Shown: positions 1 to 8,844 of the stretch, in pieces | How the letters are laid out: each line of letters begins with the position of its first letter | Numbering within the stretch: the stretch's first letter is position 1 | NCBI GenBank assembly: GCA_027459785.1 | Contig: DAIDGU010000035.1 | Location: 1 to 54,979, forward strand | Origin: Ktedonobacteria bacterium | GTDB taxonomy: Bacteria > Chloroflexota > Ktedonobacteria > Ktedonobacterales > JACDGC01 | Direction of reading: 5' to 3' | Length of the DNA: 54,979 nucleotides | Program-made: the position numbers and the translations under genes | The notes under the pieces: generated by a model | Database searches by the model: none | What the model was told of the DNA's origin: nothing | Seen by the model: the letters and a program-made list of their open reading frames with translations, nothing else

Positions 1-1
1 A

Positions 2-994
2 AACCACATGCCGGAGGTGATCATCATCGACGAGATCGGCACGGAGTTGGAGGCGCTGGCGGCGCGCACCATCGCTGAGCGGGGGGTGCAGTTGGTGGGG
101 ACGGCGCACGGCAACACGCTGGATAACCTGCTGCTCAATCCCACCCTGTCGGATCTGGTGGGGGGTATCAGTTCGGTGACGTTGGGCGACGAGGAGGCAC
201 GACGGCGTGGCACGCAGAAGACGGTGCTGGAGCGCAAAGCGCCGCCGACGTTTGACGTGGTCGTCGAGCAACAGGAGCGCCATCGTGTCCTGTTGCATGC
301 CGATGTCGCCGCCGCCGTCGATGCCCTCCTGCGCGGCGAGATGCCCACGCGCGAGATGCGCGAATTGCTGCCGGATGGTGAACTGCGCCGCTCGATGGAG
401 TCTGCTCGCCCGGCCAAGCTAGACGAACTGCGCGGGCCATTGGTGCCACAGGGCCGCCACGCCGCCGAGGCGCTGCGCGACCGCAGGACGCCGACACGCC
501 CAGGTGGCGCGAATGGCAACGGCATCGGGCCGGCGCGTGGCACTACCCCGTTGCGCCGCGAGGAGCAACATTTCGATGCGCTGGTGGCCGGCGATGCGGC
601 AACGCCTGCTGCAATCTGGTACGACGAAGAGTTGGCCCACGGGTTGCCCGACCTCACCAGCGAAGATACGACGTTGCGCATGGCTGCGCCGACCAACAGC
701 AACGGCACGAACCAGCGGCGGCGCGTGATCTATCCGATGGGCATCAATCGTGGGCGGCTGGAACAGGTCATCCGCGAACTGGGCGTACCCGCTATGGTGG
801 GCCGCGATGAGAACGAAGCCGACACCGTGCTGGTGCTGAAAAACGTCTATCGCAAGCAGCCCGACCGCGTGGAAGCCGTGCAAGCGATGGGCAAGCCGCT
901 CTATGTGCTGCGTACCGGCACCATCGAGCGCCTGCGCGAAGTCATCGCCGATCTATTCGGCGCACGTCCTAACCCTAGCATCCCGGTCGATTGA
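2..994 (+). CDS. Ycf45/SpoIIIAA-like AAA ATPase, 5' end outside the window
   Basis: The frame is open from base 2, so the true start and the P-loop lie upstream of the window. The first visible residues, [18 protein letters not shown], contain the Walker B strand (IIIDEIGTE). A GTAHG segment follows at about residue 37, as in the sensor region of R3H-associated ATPases (Ycf45 of cyanobacteria and plastids, SpoIIIAA-like). A poorly conserved linker covers about residues 110-235. The last 90 residues ([20 protein letters not shown] ... [19 protein letters not shown]) match the C-terminal region typical of the family. The proteins are thought to be nucleic-acid-associated ATPases of uncertain role. 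Family assignment is firm; function is not. A MITE-like repeat follows 58 bases after the stop. Confidence 0.8.
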   Translation, partial: NHMPEVIIIDEIGTELEALAARTIAERGVQLVGTAHGNTLDNLLLNPTLSDLVGGISSVTLGDEEARRRGTQKTVLERKAPPTFDVVVEQQERHRVLLHADVAAAVDALLRGEMPTREMRELLPDGELRRSMESARPAKLDELRGPLVPQGRHAAEALRDRRTPTRPGGANGNGIGPARGTTPLRREEQHFDALVAGDAATPAAIWYDEELAHGLPDLTSEDTTLRMAAPTNSNGTNQRRRVIYPMGINRGRLEQVIRELGVPAMVGRDENEADTVLVLKNVYRKQPDRVEAVQAMGKPLYVLRTGTIERLREVIADLFGARPNPSIPVD

Positions 995-1051
995 AGGAAG
1001 GGGGATGGTTGCAAGCGCCTGCCCCTTTCGCCCTACTTAAAATGTGGGCGC

Positions 1052-1186
1052 GTTTGATACCCAATTTGGGGAAAGACTGTGGTTATCGGGGCCGGACAGA
1101 CAAGAATGTCTGTCCTCCGGGGAAGTGTGACAGACAAGAATGTCTGTCCTCCGGTATCCATCCTGATTATCCGAAATGGGTATGAT
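1052..1186 (-). mobile_element. MITE-like dispersed element, copy 1
   Basis: The 331-base gap between the ATPase and the next gene holds one copy of a dispersed element, in reverse orientation. The ends are imperfect inverted repeats (TTGATACCCAATTT and AAATGGGTATGA). Inside are two hairpins of the form GACAGACA-N4-TGTCTGTC, each followed by CTCCGG. The GGGGCCGGACAG and CCGGTATCCATCCTGAT flanks recur at the other copies (about 28221-28453, 33537-33625, 50007-50226). No transposase is encoded. Confidence 0.6.
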
Positions 1187-1325
1187 CGCGTCAACCGACC
1201 TTGGTGCGCCTACGGCTGTTGACATAATCACCAATTTTAACTATACATGGAACGTTCCCCCCTGCATCTGTGTCTTATCTATAAGAAGCAATATATCGTC
1301 GCGGCTAGTTGTATGGAGTAGCTAC

Positions 1326-3083
1326 ATGTCTCGTTCGACACGGCGCTTGATGCTGGTGTTGCTCGCGTTCGCCCTGGTGGTGGTCGTGAGTATGACGACC
1401 ATCCTCATCATCACCCCCGTAAAAACGGTGCCAATCACCTCGTCAACTCCGACCACTGCGCAGGCACCACAGCACGTAACCACACCCAATCCCACCTATG
1501 CCGCGCTCGCAGGCGATGACCCCACCGGTCCCGACCTCGCTGCGTATGCCGCCGCCCATCAAGACGCCACTTTCCTAGGCCAGGCTATCACGCCGGAATT
1601 GCCGCAGAAACAATCCATCGTGCAATTATTTCAATCGGTCGTTTTGACTATAACAAGGAAGACTGGCATGGTCGCGCCCCTGCCGATCGTCAGCCAGTTG
1701 ATCACAGCGCACGCTGCGATCCCGCTCGTCGCCAACGGCGCGCAGACCTACGCCGATCTCGTCGGGGATACCAGCAGTAGCGCCCAAGTAGTGCCGCCCG
1801 CGAATTGGCAACCCACCGGGGCTGTGGCGACCGTGGGGATTTTCGTGGCGCTGGGTAAGCGGGGGAACACGGCGGTCGGCCATTACATTCCGCCCTACTT
1901 TGCCACGTATCTGATCCAATTCACCAACTGGCGGGCGCTGGTTGGCACACCGCTGACCGAGGCGCTCAAGGTGCCGTTGAGCGGTGGGACACCGCCCGCC
2001 TATATCCAGGCGTTCGGCAACGCGCTGCTCGTGGCCCTGCCAGGCAGCGGCTCCCACGCCGTCAGCGTCGCGCCGCGCATGGCGGGACTGGACTGGCTCA
2101 GCATCTTCGGGCGACCGGCGGTGCAACTCGTTCCCCAGGTGACCGTGCGCGTGACTGCGGCGACGACCATCGCCGCCAGCCCTGGCGGCAGCACTGCTGC
2201 AACCTTCACCTCGCCCTTCACGGCGCGGGTGCGGGGCGACGCCGCCTGGGTCGGCACTACCTTGTGGTATCACATCGCGTGGCAAAATTTGCTGGAAACG
2301 CGCGATGGCTGGCTGCCGGCGGATGCGGTCGCTTTCAGCGTACCGACCACGCCAACACCTGAAAGCGCCGACGCTGACGCGCTTGCGCCACAACTGGCGA
2401 GCTATCTCAATGGGCTGGGCGACGACGCGGGCCTGCTGGTCTATGTGCCAAGCCAAAACCGCACCTATGCGTACAACGCGGATCAGCAATTTGAAACAGC
2501 CAGTGTGATCAAGGTCGTCATTCTGATCACGCTGCTCAACTATGTGGAGGGGCAGCATCGCGCCCTGACGAGCGACGAGCAGAGCGAAGCGGCGGCGATG
2601 ATCGAGGAATCCGACAACGATGCCGCGCAGGCATTGTATAACGAAGTGGGCTTTAATGATGGCATAGCGGCGTACATGGCCTCGATTGGCATCAACCATC
2701 TGACACTCACGCTCGGCGGCTTTGGCACCAGCCAGGTGCTGCCCCAGACGATGATCCACATCTTCGAAGATCTGCGCACCGCGTCGATCCTCACGCCCGC
2801 CGACTGCCAATACGCCCTCAGCCTGATGGGCCAGATCGCCAGTGACGAACAGATGGGCCTGGGTGACACCGCGCCCCCAGGTGCAACGGTGCAGATGAAA
2901 GACGGCTATGGCCTGGAAGATGATGGCCTGAACGTGATGGTCACGGTTGGCATCGTCACCTATCAAGGCCATGTCTATGATGTCGCACTTTTCACGCGCC
3001 GCGAGCAGACCGTACAGCAAGGCATCGACTACGTCAACACGATCTGCCAGGCTATCGCGCTGGCGCTGGTGGGGCAGAAGTGA
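1326..3083 (+). CDS. Secreted class A beta-lactamase-like serine hydrolase with SH3-like domain
   Basis: 585 residues. I chose the ATG at 1326 because GGAG lies 8 bases upstream and MSRSTRRLMLVLLAFALVVV is a good signal anchor; an in-frame start at 1176 would put 50 odd residues before it. After a Thr/Pro-rich linker and an uncharacterised region, an SH3b-like segment (VTVRVTAATTIAASPGG ... DGWLPADAV) lies at about residues 275-345. The C-terminal catalytic domain shows the SxxK motif as ASVIK, the SDN motif as EESDND, and a KDG in place of the usual KTG. This is the fold of class A beta-lactamases and related peptidoglycan-acting or esterase enzymes. The KDG change and the SH3 domain argue for cell-wall or ester hydrolysis rather than antibiotic resistance (inference). 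Confidence 0.8.
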   Translation: MSRSTRRLMLVLLAFALVVVVSMTTILIITPVKTVPITSSTPTTAQAPQHVTTPNPTYAALAGDDPTGPDLAAYAAAHQDATFLGQAITPELPQKQSIVQLFQSVVLTITRKTGMVAPLPIVSQLITAHAAIPLVANGAQTYADLVGDTSSSAQVVPPANWQPTGAVATVGIFVALGKRGNTAVGHYIPPYFATYLIQFTNWRALVGTPLTEALKVPLSGGTPPAYIQAFGNALLVALPGSGSHAVSVAPRMAGLDWLSIFGRPAVQLVPQVTVRVTAATTIAASPGGSTAATFTSPFTARVRGDAAWVGTTLWYHIAWQNLLETRDGWLPADAVAFSVPTTPTPESADADALAPQLASYLNGLGDDAGLLVYVPSQNRTYAYNADQQFETASVIKVVILITLLNYVEGQHRALTSDEQSEAAAMIEESDNDAAQALYNEVGFNDGIAAYMASIGINHLTLTLGGFGTSQVLPQTMIHIFEDLRTASILTPADCQYALSLMGQIASDEQMGLGDTAPPGATVQMKDGYGLEDDGLNVMVTVGIVTYQGHVYDVALFTRREQTVQQGIDYVNTICQAIALALVGQK

Positions 3084-3303
3084 GCCGATAGGTGCTGAGA
3101 ACTGGACGCGAACGCGGAACCTACGAATGCAGTGAATCGCGCCCGTAGAAGAATGCCGTGCGGCAATCAAGCGATCAGCCATTGAAGCATATGGTCATAC
3201 TTCACAAGTATAGTATAAATGATGTGGGTATTTGTTGAATTATTTCCTGTGATGTGGCATGATAGGTATATGAGGTTGTGCGGTTCAATGAAAAGGGCTA
3301 GCC

Positions 3304-5745
3304 ATGTCACAATCACTCGCGCTTCACTGCATGCTACCACGCAAGGTTGATACCCTGGCGACGCGCCATGCCTTCTTCGGCTTCGGCTTGCACGCGCTGA
3401 GCGGCGGCAGCATCAAGGAGCGGCTGGCGGGGCAGACGCTGCTGCTGACGCGGCTGGAAGCGGCGGCGGGCGCGCTGCCGGGCGCGAGCCGGGCGCTGGA
3501 GTTGCGCTACATCGTGCAGCCGGGGACCGCCGCGAACGGCTGGCACGAGCAGGTGACGTGCGCGCTGCTCGCGCGCCTGAGCGCGTGGGATGGCGACAGC
3601 GCCGGCTTGCGCCGGCAGGCTATGCAGTTCGGCATGGAAATCATCCATCTGCTGGCCAACACCCTGCCGGGCTATCGCTTCACGCCGTTCACCCGCGCCG
3701 CCGAGGTGCGCACCGCGCTCGATCCCTTTCCCATCATGGACACAGGCGAGGTGCGCCAGCGCGTGCCGCCGGGCGAGCGCGCCTTGCCGCTGCCGCTGCT
3801 GGGCATCCCCGACGCCGATATGATCATCGAGATGATGCTGCGCCAGCCGACGCCGACGCTGCTGAGCATCGCGCTGGAACCGACCGCGCCGCCGGATGCC
3901 GCGCCCTTGCGTGCGCCGTCCACTGAGCCGCCGCCGCCCGATATCGCCGTCGGTGCGATCCGCCGCCATGAGGACGGCAGCGAGTTACCCACGATGGAGG
4001 CGCTGACCCGTGCCTATGATGTAGCCGCCACGCAACGCTGGCAAACCCAGCACGCCCTGGCCCTGCGCCAGCGCGCCTTCCGGCTGCGCGTGCAGCTCGC
4101 CGGGGCCGGCATGCTGTCGGATGCGCTCGTCGCCACGCTGGTCGGCGAGGCCGGCGGGCCGGGCCGTCTGACGGCGGAAAGCACCTGGCAGGAACCATCT
4201 TTACCCTTGGCTGCCGGCGCGGTGTGGGCGCGTCCGCGCACAACCGTTCCGCGTGGGGCCGCGCAGCGCGAGGCCTCCGTGGCGCTGGCGAACCTGCGTA
4301 CCCTCGCCTTCGATCCCTGGGATGCCCAGGATACATCGCTCGTCGGGCTGGCGGATCTGGGCGAGGCGACGCGCCTGTTCGCGCTGCCCCACGCGGCACC
4401 GTGGCTGGCCGCGCCCAGCGCCGCGCAGAAGCTGGCCTTCACGGCGCGCGTGCCGGCGACTGATGGGCTGCGGCTGGGGGTGAACCGAGTGCGCGACGAC
4501 GAACGGCCCATCCATCTGCCGCTCGCCAGCCGCAATCTGCACCTGTGGGTCGTCGGCCAGACCGGCACCGGCAAATCGACCCTGCTGGAATCGCTGATCC
4601 TGCAAGACATCCACGCCGGGCGCGGCGTGATCTGCATCGATCCCCACGGCGACCTGATCGCGCCGATCATCGGCAAAATCCCCGCGCGCCGCAAGCAGGA
4701 TGTGATCATCTTCGATCCAGCGGACGACGAGCATATCGTCGGCATCAACCCGCTGATCGCCGCGACGGAGGCACAAAAGGCGTTGGTGGTGAGCGCCTTT
4801 CTGGCGCTGCTGCGCAAGCTCTATGATCCCTTCAATCAGGGCATCACCGGCCCGCGCTTCGAGCATGCCGCGCGCAACGGCTTGCTGACGGTGATGAGCA
4901 TGCCGGCGGGTGGCACGCTGATCGATTTTATGCGCGCCTTCACCGACGACCGCTTCCGCAACCAGCTCTTGCCGCACGTGACCGATCCGCTGGTGCGCCG
5001 CTACTGGACGGACCAGATCGCTCACACACAGGACTTCCACCGCAGCGAGGTGCTGGACTGGGTGGTCTCGAAGTTCGGGCGCTTCGTCACGGACCCGACC
5101 ATCCGGCGCATCGTGGGGCAGAGCCGGAGCAGCTTTTCGTTCCGCGAAGCGATGGACAGCGGTAAGATCGTCCTGCTGAGCCTGGCGAAAGGGTTGGTGG
5201 GCAGCGACAACGCGAACTTCCTGGGCCTGGTGCTGTTGCCGATGATCCTGCACGCCGCGCTCTCGCGCGCCGACACGCCGGGCGACGCGCGGCGCGATGT
5301 GGCGCTGTATATCGACGAGTTCCAGAACTACGCGACGGACAGCCTGGCGCTGATGCTGGCGGAGGCGCGCAAATATCACCTGGCGCTGACGCTGGCGAAC
5401 CAGCACATCGGCCAGCTCACCCACGAGATCCGCGATGCCGTTATCGGCAACGTCGGCTCGATCCTGTCGTTCCGCCTGGGCGTGGCCGACGCCGCGATCA
5501 TGGAGCAGATCCTTGCTCCCACGCCGGTCGGCGCGCAACACTTCGTCAGCTTGCCCAACTACACCGCCTATGGCCGCCTGATGGTGGACCGCCAGCGCAC
5601 GCCCGTCTTCACAGTGGAAACCGAGATGGTGCCGCACCGCTATGACGCCGCCCGCGCCACCGGCATGCGCGCCCACTCCCGCCGCCGCTACGGTCGCCCC
5701 CGCGCCGAAGTGGACGCCGAGATCAACGCGCGGTCGCAGTTGTAG
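3304..5745 (+). CDS. Orphan T4CP/HerA-like DNA-translocating ATPase (VirD4/TraG type)
   Basis: 813 residues. The C-terminal half is a RecA-type motor of the type IV coupling protein/HerA group: Walker A GQTGTGKST at about residue 418, CIDPHGDL after it, Walker B ALYIDEFQNYA at about 668, and ANQHIGQL with a downstream arginine-rich end. The N-terminal 400 residues match nothing I recognise and have no clear membrane helices, so this resembles the soluble TraG/TraD-like ATPases often seen in chromosomal islands. No relaxase or other T4SS gene is near. The role is probably DNA or protein translocation in a mobile element (inference). Upstream 120 bases are AT-rich and likely carry the promoter. 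The last 68 bp recur at 8637-8704. Confidence 0.8.
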   Translation: MSQSLALHCMLPRKVDTLATRHAFFGFGLHALSGGSIKERLAGQTLLLTRLEAAAGALPGASRALELRYIVQPGTAANGWHEQVTCALLARLSAWDGDSAGLRRQAMQFGMEIIHLLANTLPGYRFTPFTRAAEVRTALDPFPIMDTGEVRQRVPPGERALPLPLLGIPDADMIIEMMLRQPTPTLLSIALEPTAPPDAAPLRAPSTEPPPPDIAVGAIRRHEDGSELPTMEALTRAYDVAATQRWQTQHALALRQRAFRLRVQLAGAGMLSDALVATLVGEAGGPGRLTAESTWQEPSLPLAAGAVWARPRTTVPRGAAQREASVALANLRTLAFDPWDAQDTSLVGLADLGEATRLFALPHAAPWLAAPSAAQKLAFTARVPATDGLRLGVNRVRDDERPIHLPLASRNLHLWVVGQTGTGKSTLLESLILQDIHAGRGVICIDPHGDLIAPIIGKIPARRKQDVIIFDPADDEHIVGINPLIAATEAQKALVVSAFLALLRKLYDPFNQGITGPRFEHAARNGLLTVMSMPAGGTLIDFMRAFTDDRFRNQLLPHVTDPLVRRYWTDQIAHTQDFHRSEVLDWVVSKFGRFVTDPTIRRIVGQSRSSFSFREAMDSGKIVLLSLAKGLVGSDNANFLGLVLLPMILHAALSRADTPGDARRDVALYIDEFQNYATDSLALMLAEARKYHLALTLANQHIGQLTHEIRDAVIGNVGSILSFRLGVADAAIMEQILAPTPVGAQHFVSLPNYTAYGRLMVDRQRTPVFTVETEMVPHRYDAARATGMRAHSRRRYGRPRAEVDAEINARSQL
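5678..5745 (+). repeat. 68-bp direct repeat, copy 1 (3' end of the ATPase gene)
   Basis: The final 68 bases of the preceding gene, up to and including its TAG stop, match 8637-8704 with two mismatches (5693 T/A and 5710 A/G). The two copies bracket about 2.9 kb of small and decayed genes. Confidence 0.85.
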
Positions 5746-5762
5746 AGGGTAGATCTTTCAAC

Positions 5763-6326
5763 TTACTTATTCTCGCGCCTGCGCCTCTGCTGTTCATAAT
5801 ACGCCATAGCGGTTATCTGGCGCTGTCGCTCTTCTTCAGCTAGCCGTTGTTCGCCATCTCGAATGAGTTGCGGATTCGGTGTAATACTCCCTGGTGGGTA
5901 AGGATAAGGTTGGTGAACTTCCCAGCTCCAATCTTTACCGCAAATTTGGCAATGATAGAAATATGTTTTCGGTCTCCTATTGTTTTCAACATCAATCTCT
6001 TCCTTCCTTTTTTTCGTTTTTGATTTAAATTCCTCCGAAGTATTAGTATGTATGGTTGCATAAATGATAAAAACAATACATAATGCGAGAACAGTCCTTG
6101 CAACCGTTTCCACCAACTGAGGAATATTGGCTGCTAAAATGCCAAAAGTAGCGGACGTAATTAGAAAAATAACAAGTATATTAACTATGATTGAATTTCT
6201 GCGGCTCCAAGTTCTCATTTCTGGTGATAAATAGTTTATCACTTCAGAGGGTTTTAATGGATTAGAGGATATTTGAGATGTTACCTTATACCCACCGCAG
6301 TTCGGACATTGCCGCTGTTTATCCAT
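5763..6326 (-). CDS. Two-zinc-ribbon membrane protein, hypothetical
   Basis: 187 residues. An N-terminal ribbon half CPNCGGYK is followed by two adjacent membrane helices at about residues 46-66 and 72-95 (SIIVNILVIFLITSATFGIL and VARTVLALCIVFIIYATI). A charged stretch and a second pair, CQICG, come next, then a basic Gln/Arg-rich tail. The two Cys pairs may build one zinc site across the membrane hairpin. The gene is clearly richer in AT than its neighbours, which suggests recent transfer. It is convergent with the ATPase gene, with only 17 bases between their stops. I do not recognise the family. Confidence 0.65.
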   Translation of the reverse strand: MDKQRQCPNCGGYKVTSQISSNPLKPSEVINYLSPEMRTWSRRNSIIVNILVIFLITSATFGILAANIPQLVETVARTVLALCIVFIIYATIHTNTSEEFKSKTKKRKEEIDVENNRRPKTYFYHCQICGKDWSWEVHQPYPYPPGSITPNPQLIRDGEQRLAEEERQRQITAMAYYEQQRRRRENK

Positions 6327-6495
6327 ATCTGCAACCTTTCTGTTACTCGATTTCTCATATCATAGCACAAAAATATTAAATTTTCTATTACGGGTGCGTT
6401 AGGATTGGAGATAGTGGTCTATCGTCATCAGTACCAACCGTTTGGTAATGCTTGCCTGGGTATTGAATTGCAGGAGAAAGGCGATGGCACAGCCA

Positions 6496-6759
6496 CTAGC
6501 GCAAAGCAATCCACGGTACCTGCTGCGAGGTATGATGCGCTTCGGCTTTGATGAGCTGCATCATATGCTCCAGATACACTGATTGGTCGAGTTCGGCGCG
6601 CTCGTCCTCAGTGATCGTTCCAGCGCGTTCAACAGCGATGAGGGCATAGGCGCGCTCGCTGGCCTCCGGCGAGGGGTGATAGGCGATAATCTTTTCCGGT
6701 GTGGGGCCGCCGGCCAGAAATTGCGCGATTTCCAGCTCCGCGAGAGGTTCAATGGACAT
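6496..6759 (-). CDS. Small conserved hypothetical protein
   Basis: 87 residues, acidic and predicted helical, with MSIEPLAELEIAQFLAGG at the start and the segment PSPEASERAYALIAVERAG in the middle. Start ATG at 6759 is supported by GGAG about 8 bases upstream on the minus strand. Short proteins of this pattern (SPEASERAYALI ... DYLxLEHxMRLIKAEA) occur in cyanobacteria and Chloroflexota beside toxin-like partners, from memory. No obvious toxin partner is adjacent here. Confidence 0.65.
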   Translation of the reverse strand: MSIEPLAELEIAQFLAGGPTPEKIIAYHPSPEASERAYALIAVERAGTITEDERAELDQSVYLEHMMQLIKAEAHHTSQQVPWIALR

Positions 6760-6815
6760 AAGCTGGCTCCTTTCTCTTGGGCGTCATTATAACATGAACT
6801 TGAGAAGTGCGTCCT

Positions 6816-7685
6816 TCACCCGAACACGCGAAATACCTGGCTGGCACCTGCCACGACCAACAGCAGGATGGCGATGCTGGCAAGCGGCGCTTTCGGTAGG
6901 CGGGCTATGACCCTGCGCTGCCAGATGAACACGGCGAGCATGATCAGGATCATCGCCAAGCCGTACAGTAGGATGACAAAGCCGAAGAGCGAAACGCTCG
7001 CATACAGCGTCGCCAGTGCCACGCCCAAACGCCCCAGCATATACAAGCGAGTGGGGAGATTGGTGCGCGGGCGGAAGGATGCCTGATACCGTCGCGCGGC
7101 AGCCGGATTCGCTTCACCCGCTTCCGGCGGATCTGGTATGGCGCGCACGCGCTGGCGCAACGCTTGCCTTCTGGCGGGCTGTCTATACTGGCGTATGGCG
7201 GCGGCGACCGCGCCGATAAGAACGTAGGCCACGCCAATGATCACCAGGAGGTTGCCTGAGAACCAGTGAAAGCGCGTATTGAGCACGCCGACGGTGAACC
7301 AGGATGAGACGATGCTGCCAAGCGCGGCAAATGTTGCCAATTGAAGCAACTCAACCTGTGATCGCTCTTGACGAGGATGCCGCAGCACCTGACCAAAGAA
7401 ATACGCCCCAAAGAAGCCCACCAACCCCATATACACGCCCAATGCGAGCGCGGGGATCGGGATGCCCAAGACCTCGCTCAGCACCCGCGTGTAATACAAA
7501 TTGGTGAGCAGGTTGAGACAATACAGCGCCGCGCCAGGGATGACCCCATATGGAAGCGCCGCTACTATGCCTTGTAGCAAGCCTGTCGGTGTGGGCCGCA
7601 ACGCTTGCAATATATAAAGCACGCCTAACGTTCCACCTACAATGCTGAGCGTATCAAGATAGGGCGCGATTGACGCGAGATGCAT
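6816..7685 (-). CDS. Polytopic membrane protein, unknown family
   Basis: 289 residues with about seven hydrophobic segments: N-terminal helices at residues 13-30, 38-58 and 75-100, a middle pair at about 115-165, and two at the C-terminus after a cytoplasmic basic loop (RQYRQPARRQALRQRVRAIPDPPEAGEA). No catalytic motif is visible. The start at 7685 lacks a strong ribosome site. It may act in transport or simply be a YIP1-like membrane protein; I cannot place it. Confidence 0.6.
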   Translation of the reverse strand: MHLASIAPYLDTLSIVGGTLGVLYILQALRPTPTGLLQGIVAALPYGVIPGAALYCLNLLTNLYYTRVLSEVLGIPIPALALGVYMGLVGFFGAYFFGQVLRHPRQERSQVELLQLATFAALGSIVSSWFTVGVLNTRFHWFSGNLLVIIGVAYVLIGAVAAAIRQYRQPARRQALRQRVRAIPDPPEAGEANPAAARRYQASFRPRTNLPTRLYMLGRLGVALATLYASVSLFGFVILLYGLAMILIMLAVFIWQRRVIARLPKAPLASIAILLLVVAGASQVFRVFG

Positions 7686-7746
7686 TGGCTCTCCCCCTGT
7701 TTTCTTCCAACTCTACCATATTGAAGAAGAGATCGCCTTAGACGAA

Positions 7747-8082
7747 TTGTTTATCGCCTTTCCAGGGCGCAATCCACAACGCCAACTCCTCAACGATTCT
7801 TTGCGGCGAGTCGTTGCTGCATTGCGAACACTTGACATTACCATCATGATCTATGTAGATGGGAGTTACGTCACGAGCAAAGCTGAACCGAAAGATATCG
7901 ATCTTTTGCTCATCACGTCACACCACACCGAACCAGCGATCAGGCGGTATCTCGATCAAGTTTGTCCTGTTGAAGCGGTCTCTTGTGCAGTGTACGTTGA
8001 AGCTGCGCTGCCGAAGCGTATCTTTATCCTGTATACAAAGACACGAGCAGGCACAGCAAAGGGGATCATTCAAATTCTTTAA
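7747..8082 (+). CDS. Nucleotidyltransferase-like protein, start missing or TTG
   Basis: About 111 residues from a TTG at 7747. The core DGSYVTSKAEPKDIDLLLI is the GS-x(n)-DxDL active-site loop of the MNT/DUF6932-type nucleotidyltransferase fold, with the second Asp kept as DID. The frame stays open for 28 codons further upstream (VFFQLYHIEEEIALDELF), and that stretch looks like family sequence, but it has no ATG, GTG or TTG before the stop at 7660. So either the N-terminus has been lost or a rare start is used. It is followed 11 bases later by a small helical protein, which is the arrangement of some toxin-antitoxin pairs. Confidence 0.55.
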   Translation: MFIAFPGRNPQRQLLNDSLRRVVAALRTLDITIMIYVDGSYVTSKAEPKDIDLLLITSHHTEPAIRRYLDQVCPVEAVSCAVYVEAALPKRIFILYTKTRAGTAKGIIQIL

Positions 8083-8093
8083 AGGAGCAGAGC

Positions 8094-8333
8094 ATGCGCG
8101 ATACACAACCACCAATTACAAACGAAGCTGAATATCAAGGCTACCAACAAGCCTGTGCAACAATGACTCTGCTTGTAGCCGAGCGTGAGCAGCGACTCAT
8201 CGCCGCCCTGGCAACCGGCGACACGCAGCTGATTGAGGATCGGCGCTTCGAGTTGCTGCACGTGCTACGCGACCGCCAGGGCATCATCGACGCGATCCGC
8301 GAATACGAACGGAAACAGCGCCAGAGCGCCTAG
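8094..8333 (+). CDS. Small helical protein, possible partner of the nucleotidyltransferase
   Basis: 79 residues, all predicted helix or coil (YQQACATMTLLVAEREQRLIAAL ... RQGIIDAIREYERKQRQ). The start at 8094 has GGAG 9 bases upstream. The 11-base gap to the nucleotidyltransferase suggests co-transcription. The family is unknown to me; antitoxin is only an inference from context. Confidence 0.55.
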   Translation: MRDTQPPITNEAEYQGYQQACATMTLLVAEREQRLIAALATGDTQLIEDRRFELLHVLRDRQGIIDAIREYERKQRQSA

Positions 8334-8344
8334 GAAACATTACC

Positions 8345-8640
8345 ATGACCAGCTATCTCTGCGTCACTTGCGGCACGCACTATCTCCCCAGCGCTACGCC
8401 GCCGGCGCGCTGCCCGATCTGCGACGACGCGCGGCAATATGTGCCGCCAGCGGGCCAACAGTGGATCGCGTGGGACGCCCTGCGCGACGGGAGCCGCGCC
8501 AACATCTTCACACAGTAGCGTCCTCCATTGGGTCACGGGCGCAACGCTGCTCACCGGCGACACGATCCGCATCGTCAGCGATCAACGCTACGTGAGCATC
8601 ACGTGGAGCTACCCGAACGATATCCCTCTGAACGCCCCCG
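8345..8640 (+). pseudogene. Remnant of an MBL-fold metallo-hydrolase with internal deletion
   Basis: The first part (8345-8518) reads MTSYLCVTCGTHYLP ... CPICDDARQYV, the rubredoxin-like ribbon that begins one branch of MBL-fold hydrolases, then reaches a stop. From about 8518, in a different frame, VLHWVTGATLLTGDTIRIV and YVSITWSYPNDIPL match the late part of the same family (TGDTI plus the SYPNxIPL segment). The zinc-binding HxHxDH region between them is missing, so roughly 100 codons have been deleted and the frame is broken. At 8637 the sequence changes abruptly into the copied tail of the T4CP-like gene. Confidence 0.7.
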
Positions 8641-8704
8641 CCGCCGCTACGGACGCCCCCGCGCCGAGGTGGACGCCGAGATCAACGCGCGGTCGCAGTT
8701 GTAG
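8637..8704 (+). repeat. 68-bp direct repeat, copy 2
   Basis: Same 68 bases as 5678-5745 with two mismatches, ending at the same TAG. Here it is out of frame with the hydrolase remnant it joins, so it is a recombination scar rather than coding sequence. It lies 140 bases from a tRNA-Leu gene. Confidence 0.85.
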
Positions 8705-8779
8705 GGGTAATTCGGAGTTGCTCTCCTTTGGATTTACGACTGTAGTGATGGTTCCGATTGAGGTCAAACTGTGGTCAAT

Positions 8780-8818
8780 ACGGCCCTCACGCTTGCTTTC
8801 GTGTCGTGGGGGCCGTTT
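8780..8818 (+). terminator. Hairpin between the scar and tRNA-Leu
   Basis: ACGGCCCTCACG can pair with CGTGGGGGCCGT (8805-8816) with one bulge, followed by a short T-rich TTTGC. It could end transcription from the left on the plus strand, or serve the tRNA on the minus strand. The poly-T run is weak. Confidence 0.35.
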
Positions 8819-8844
8819 GCTGTGAGGATAGGCTGCGTCTAGGG

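Noticed and set aside
1326..3083. Antibiotic-resistance beta-lactamase
   Set aside because: SH3-like domain, long linker and KDG instead of KTG make a cell-wall or other hydrolase more likely.
1626..3182. Long minus-strand frame across the serine hydrolase gene
   Set aside because: Antisense shadow in GC-rich DNA; the plus strand has SxxK and SDN motifs and a signal anchor.
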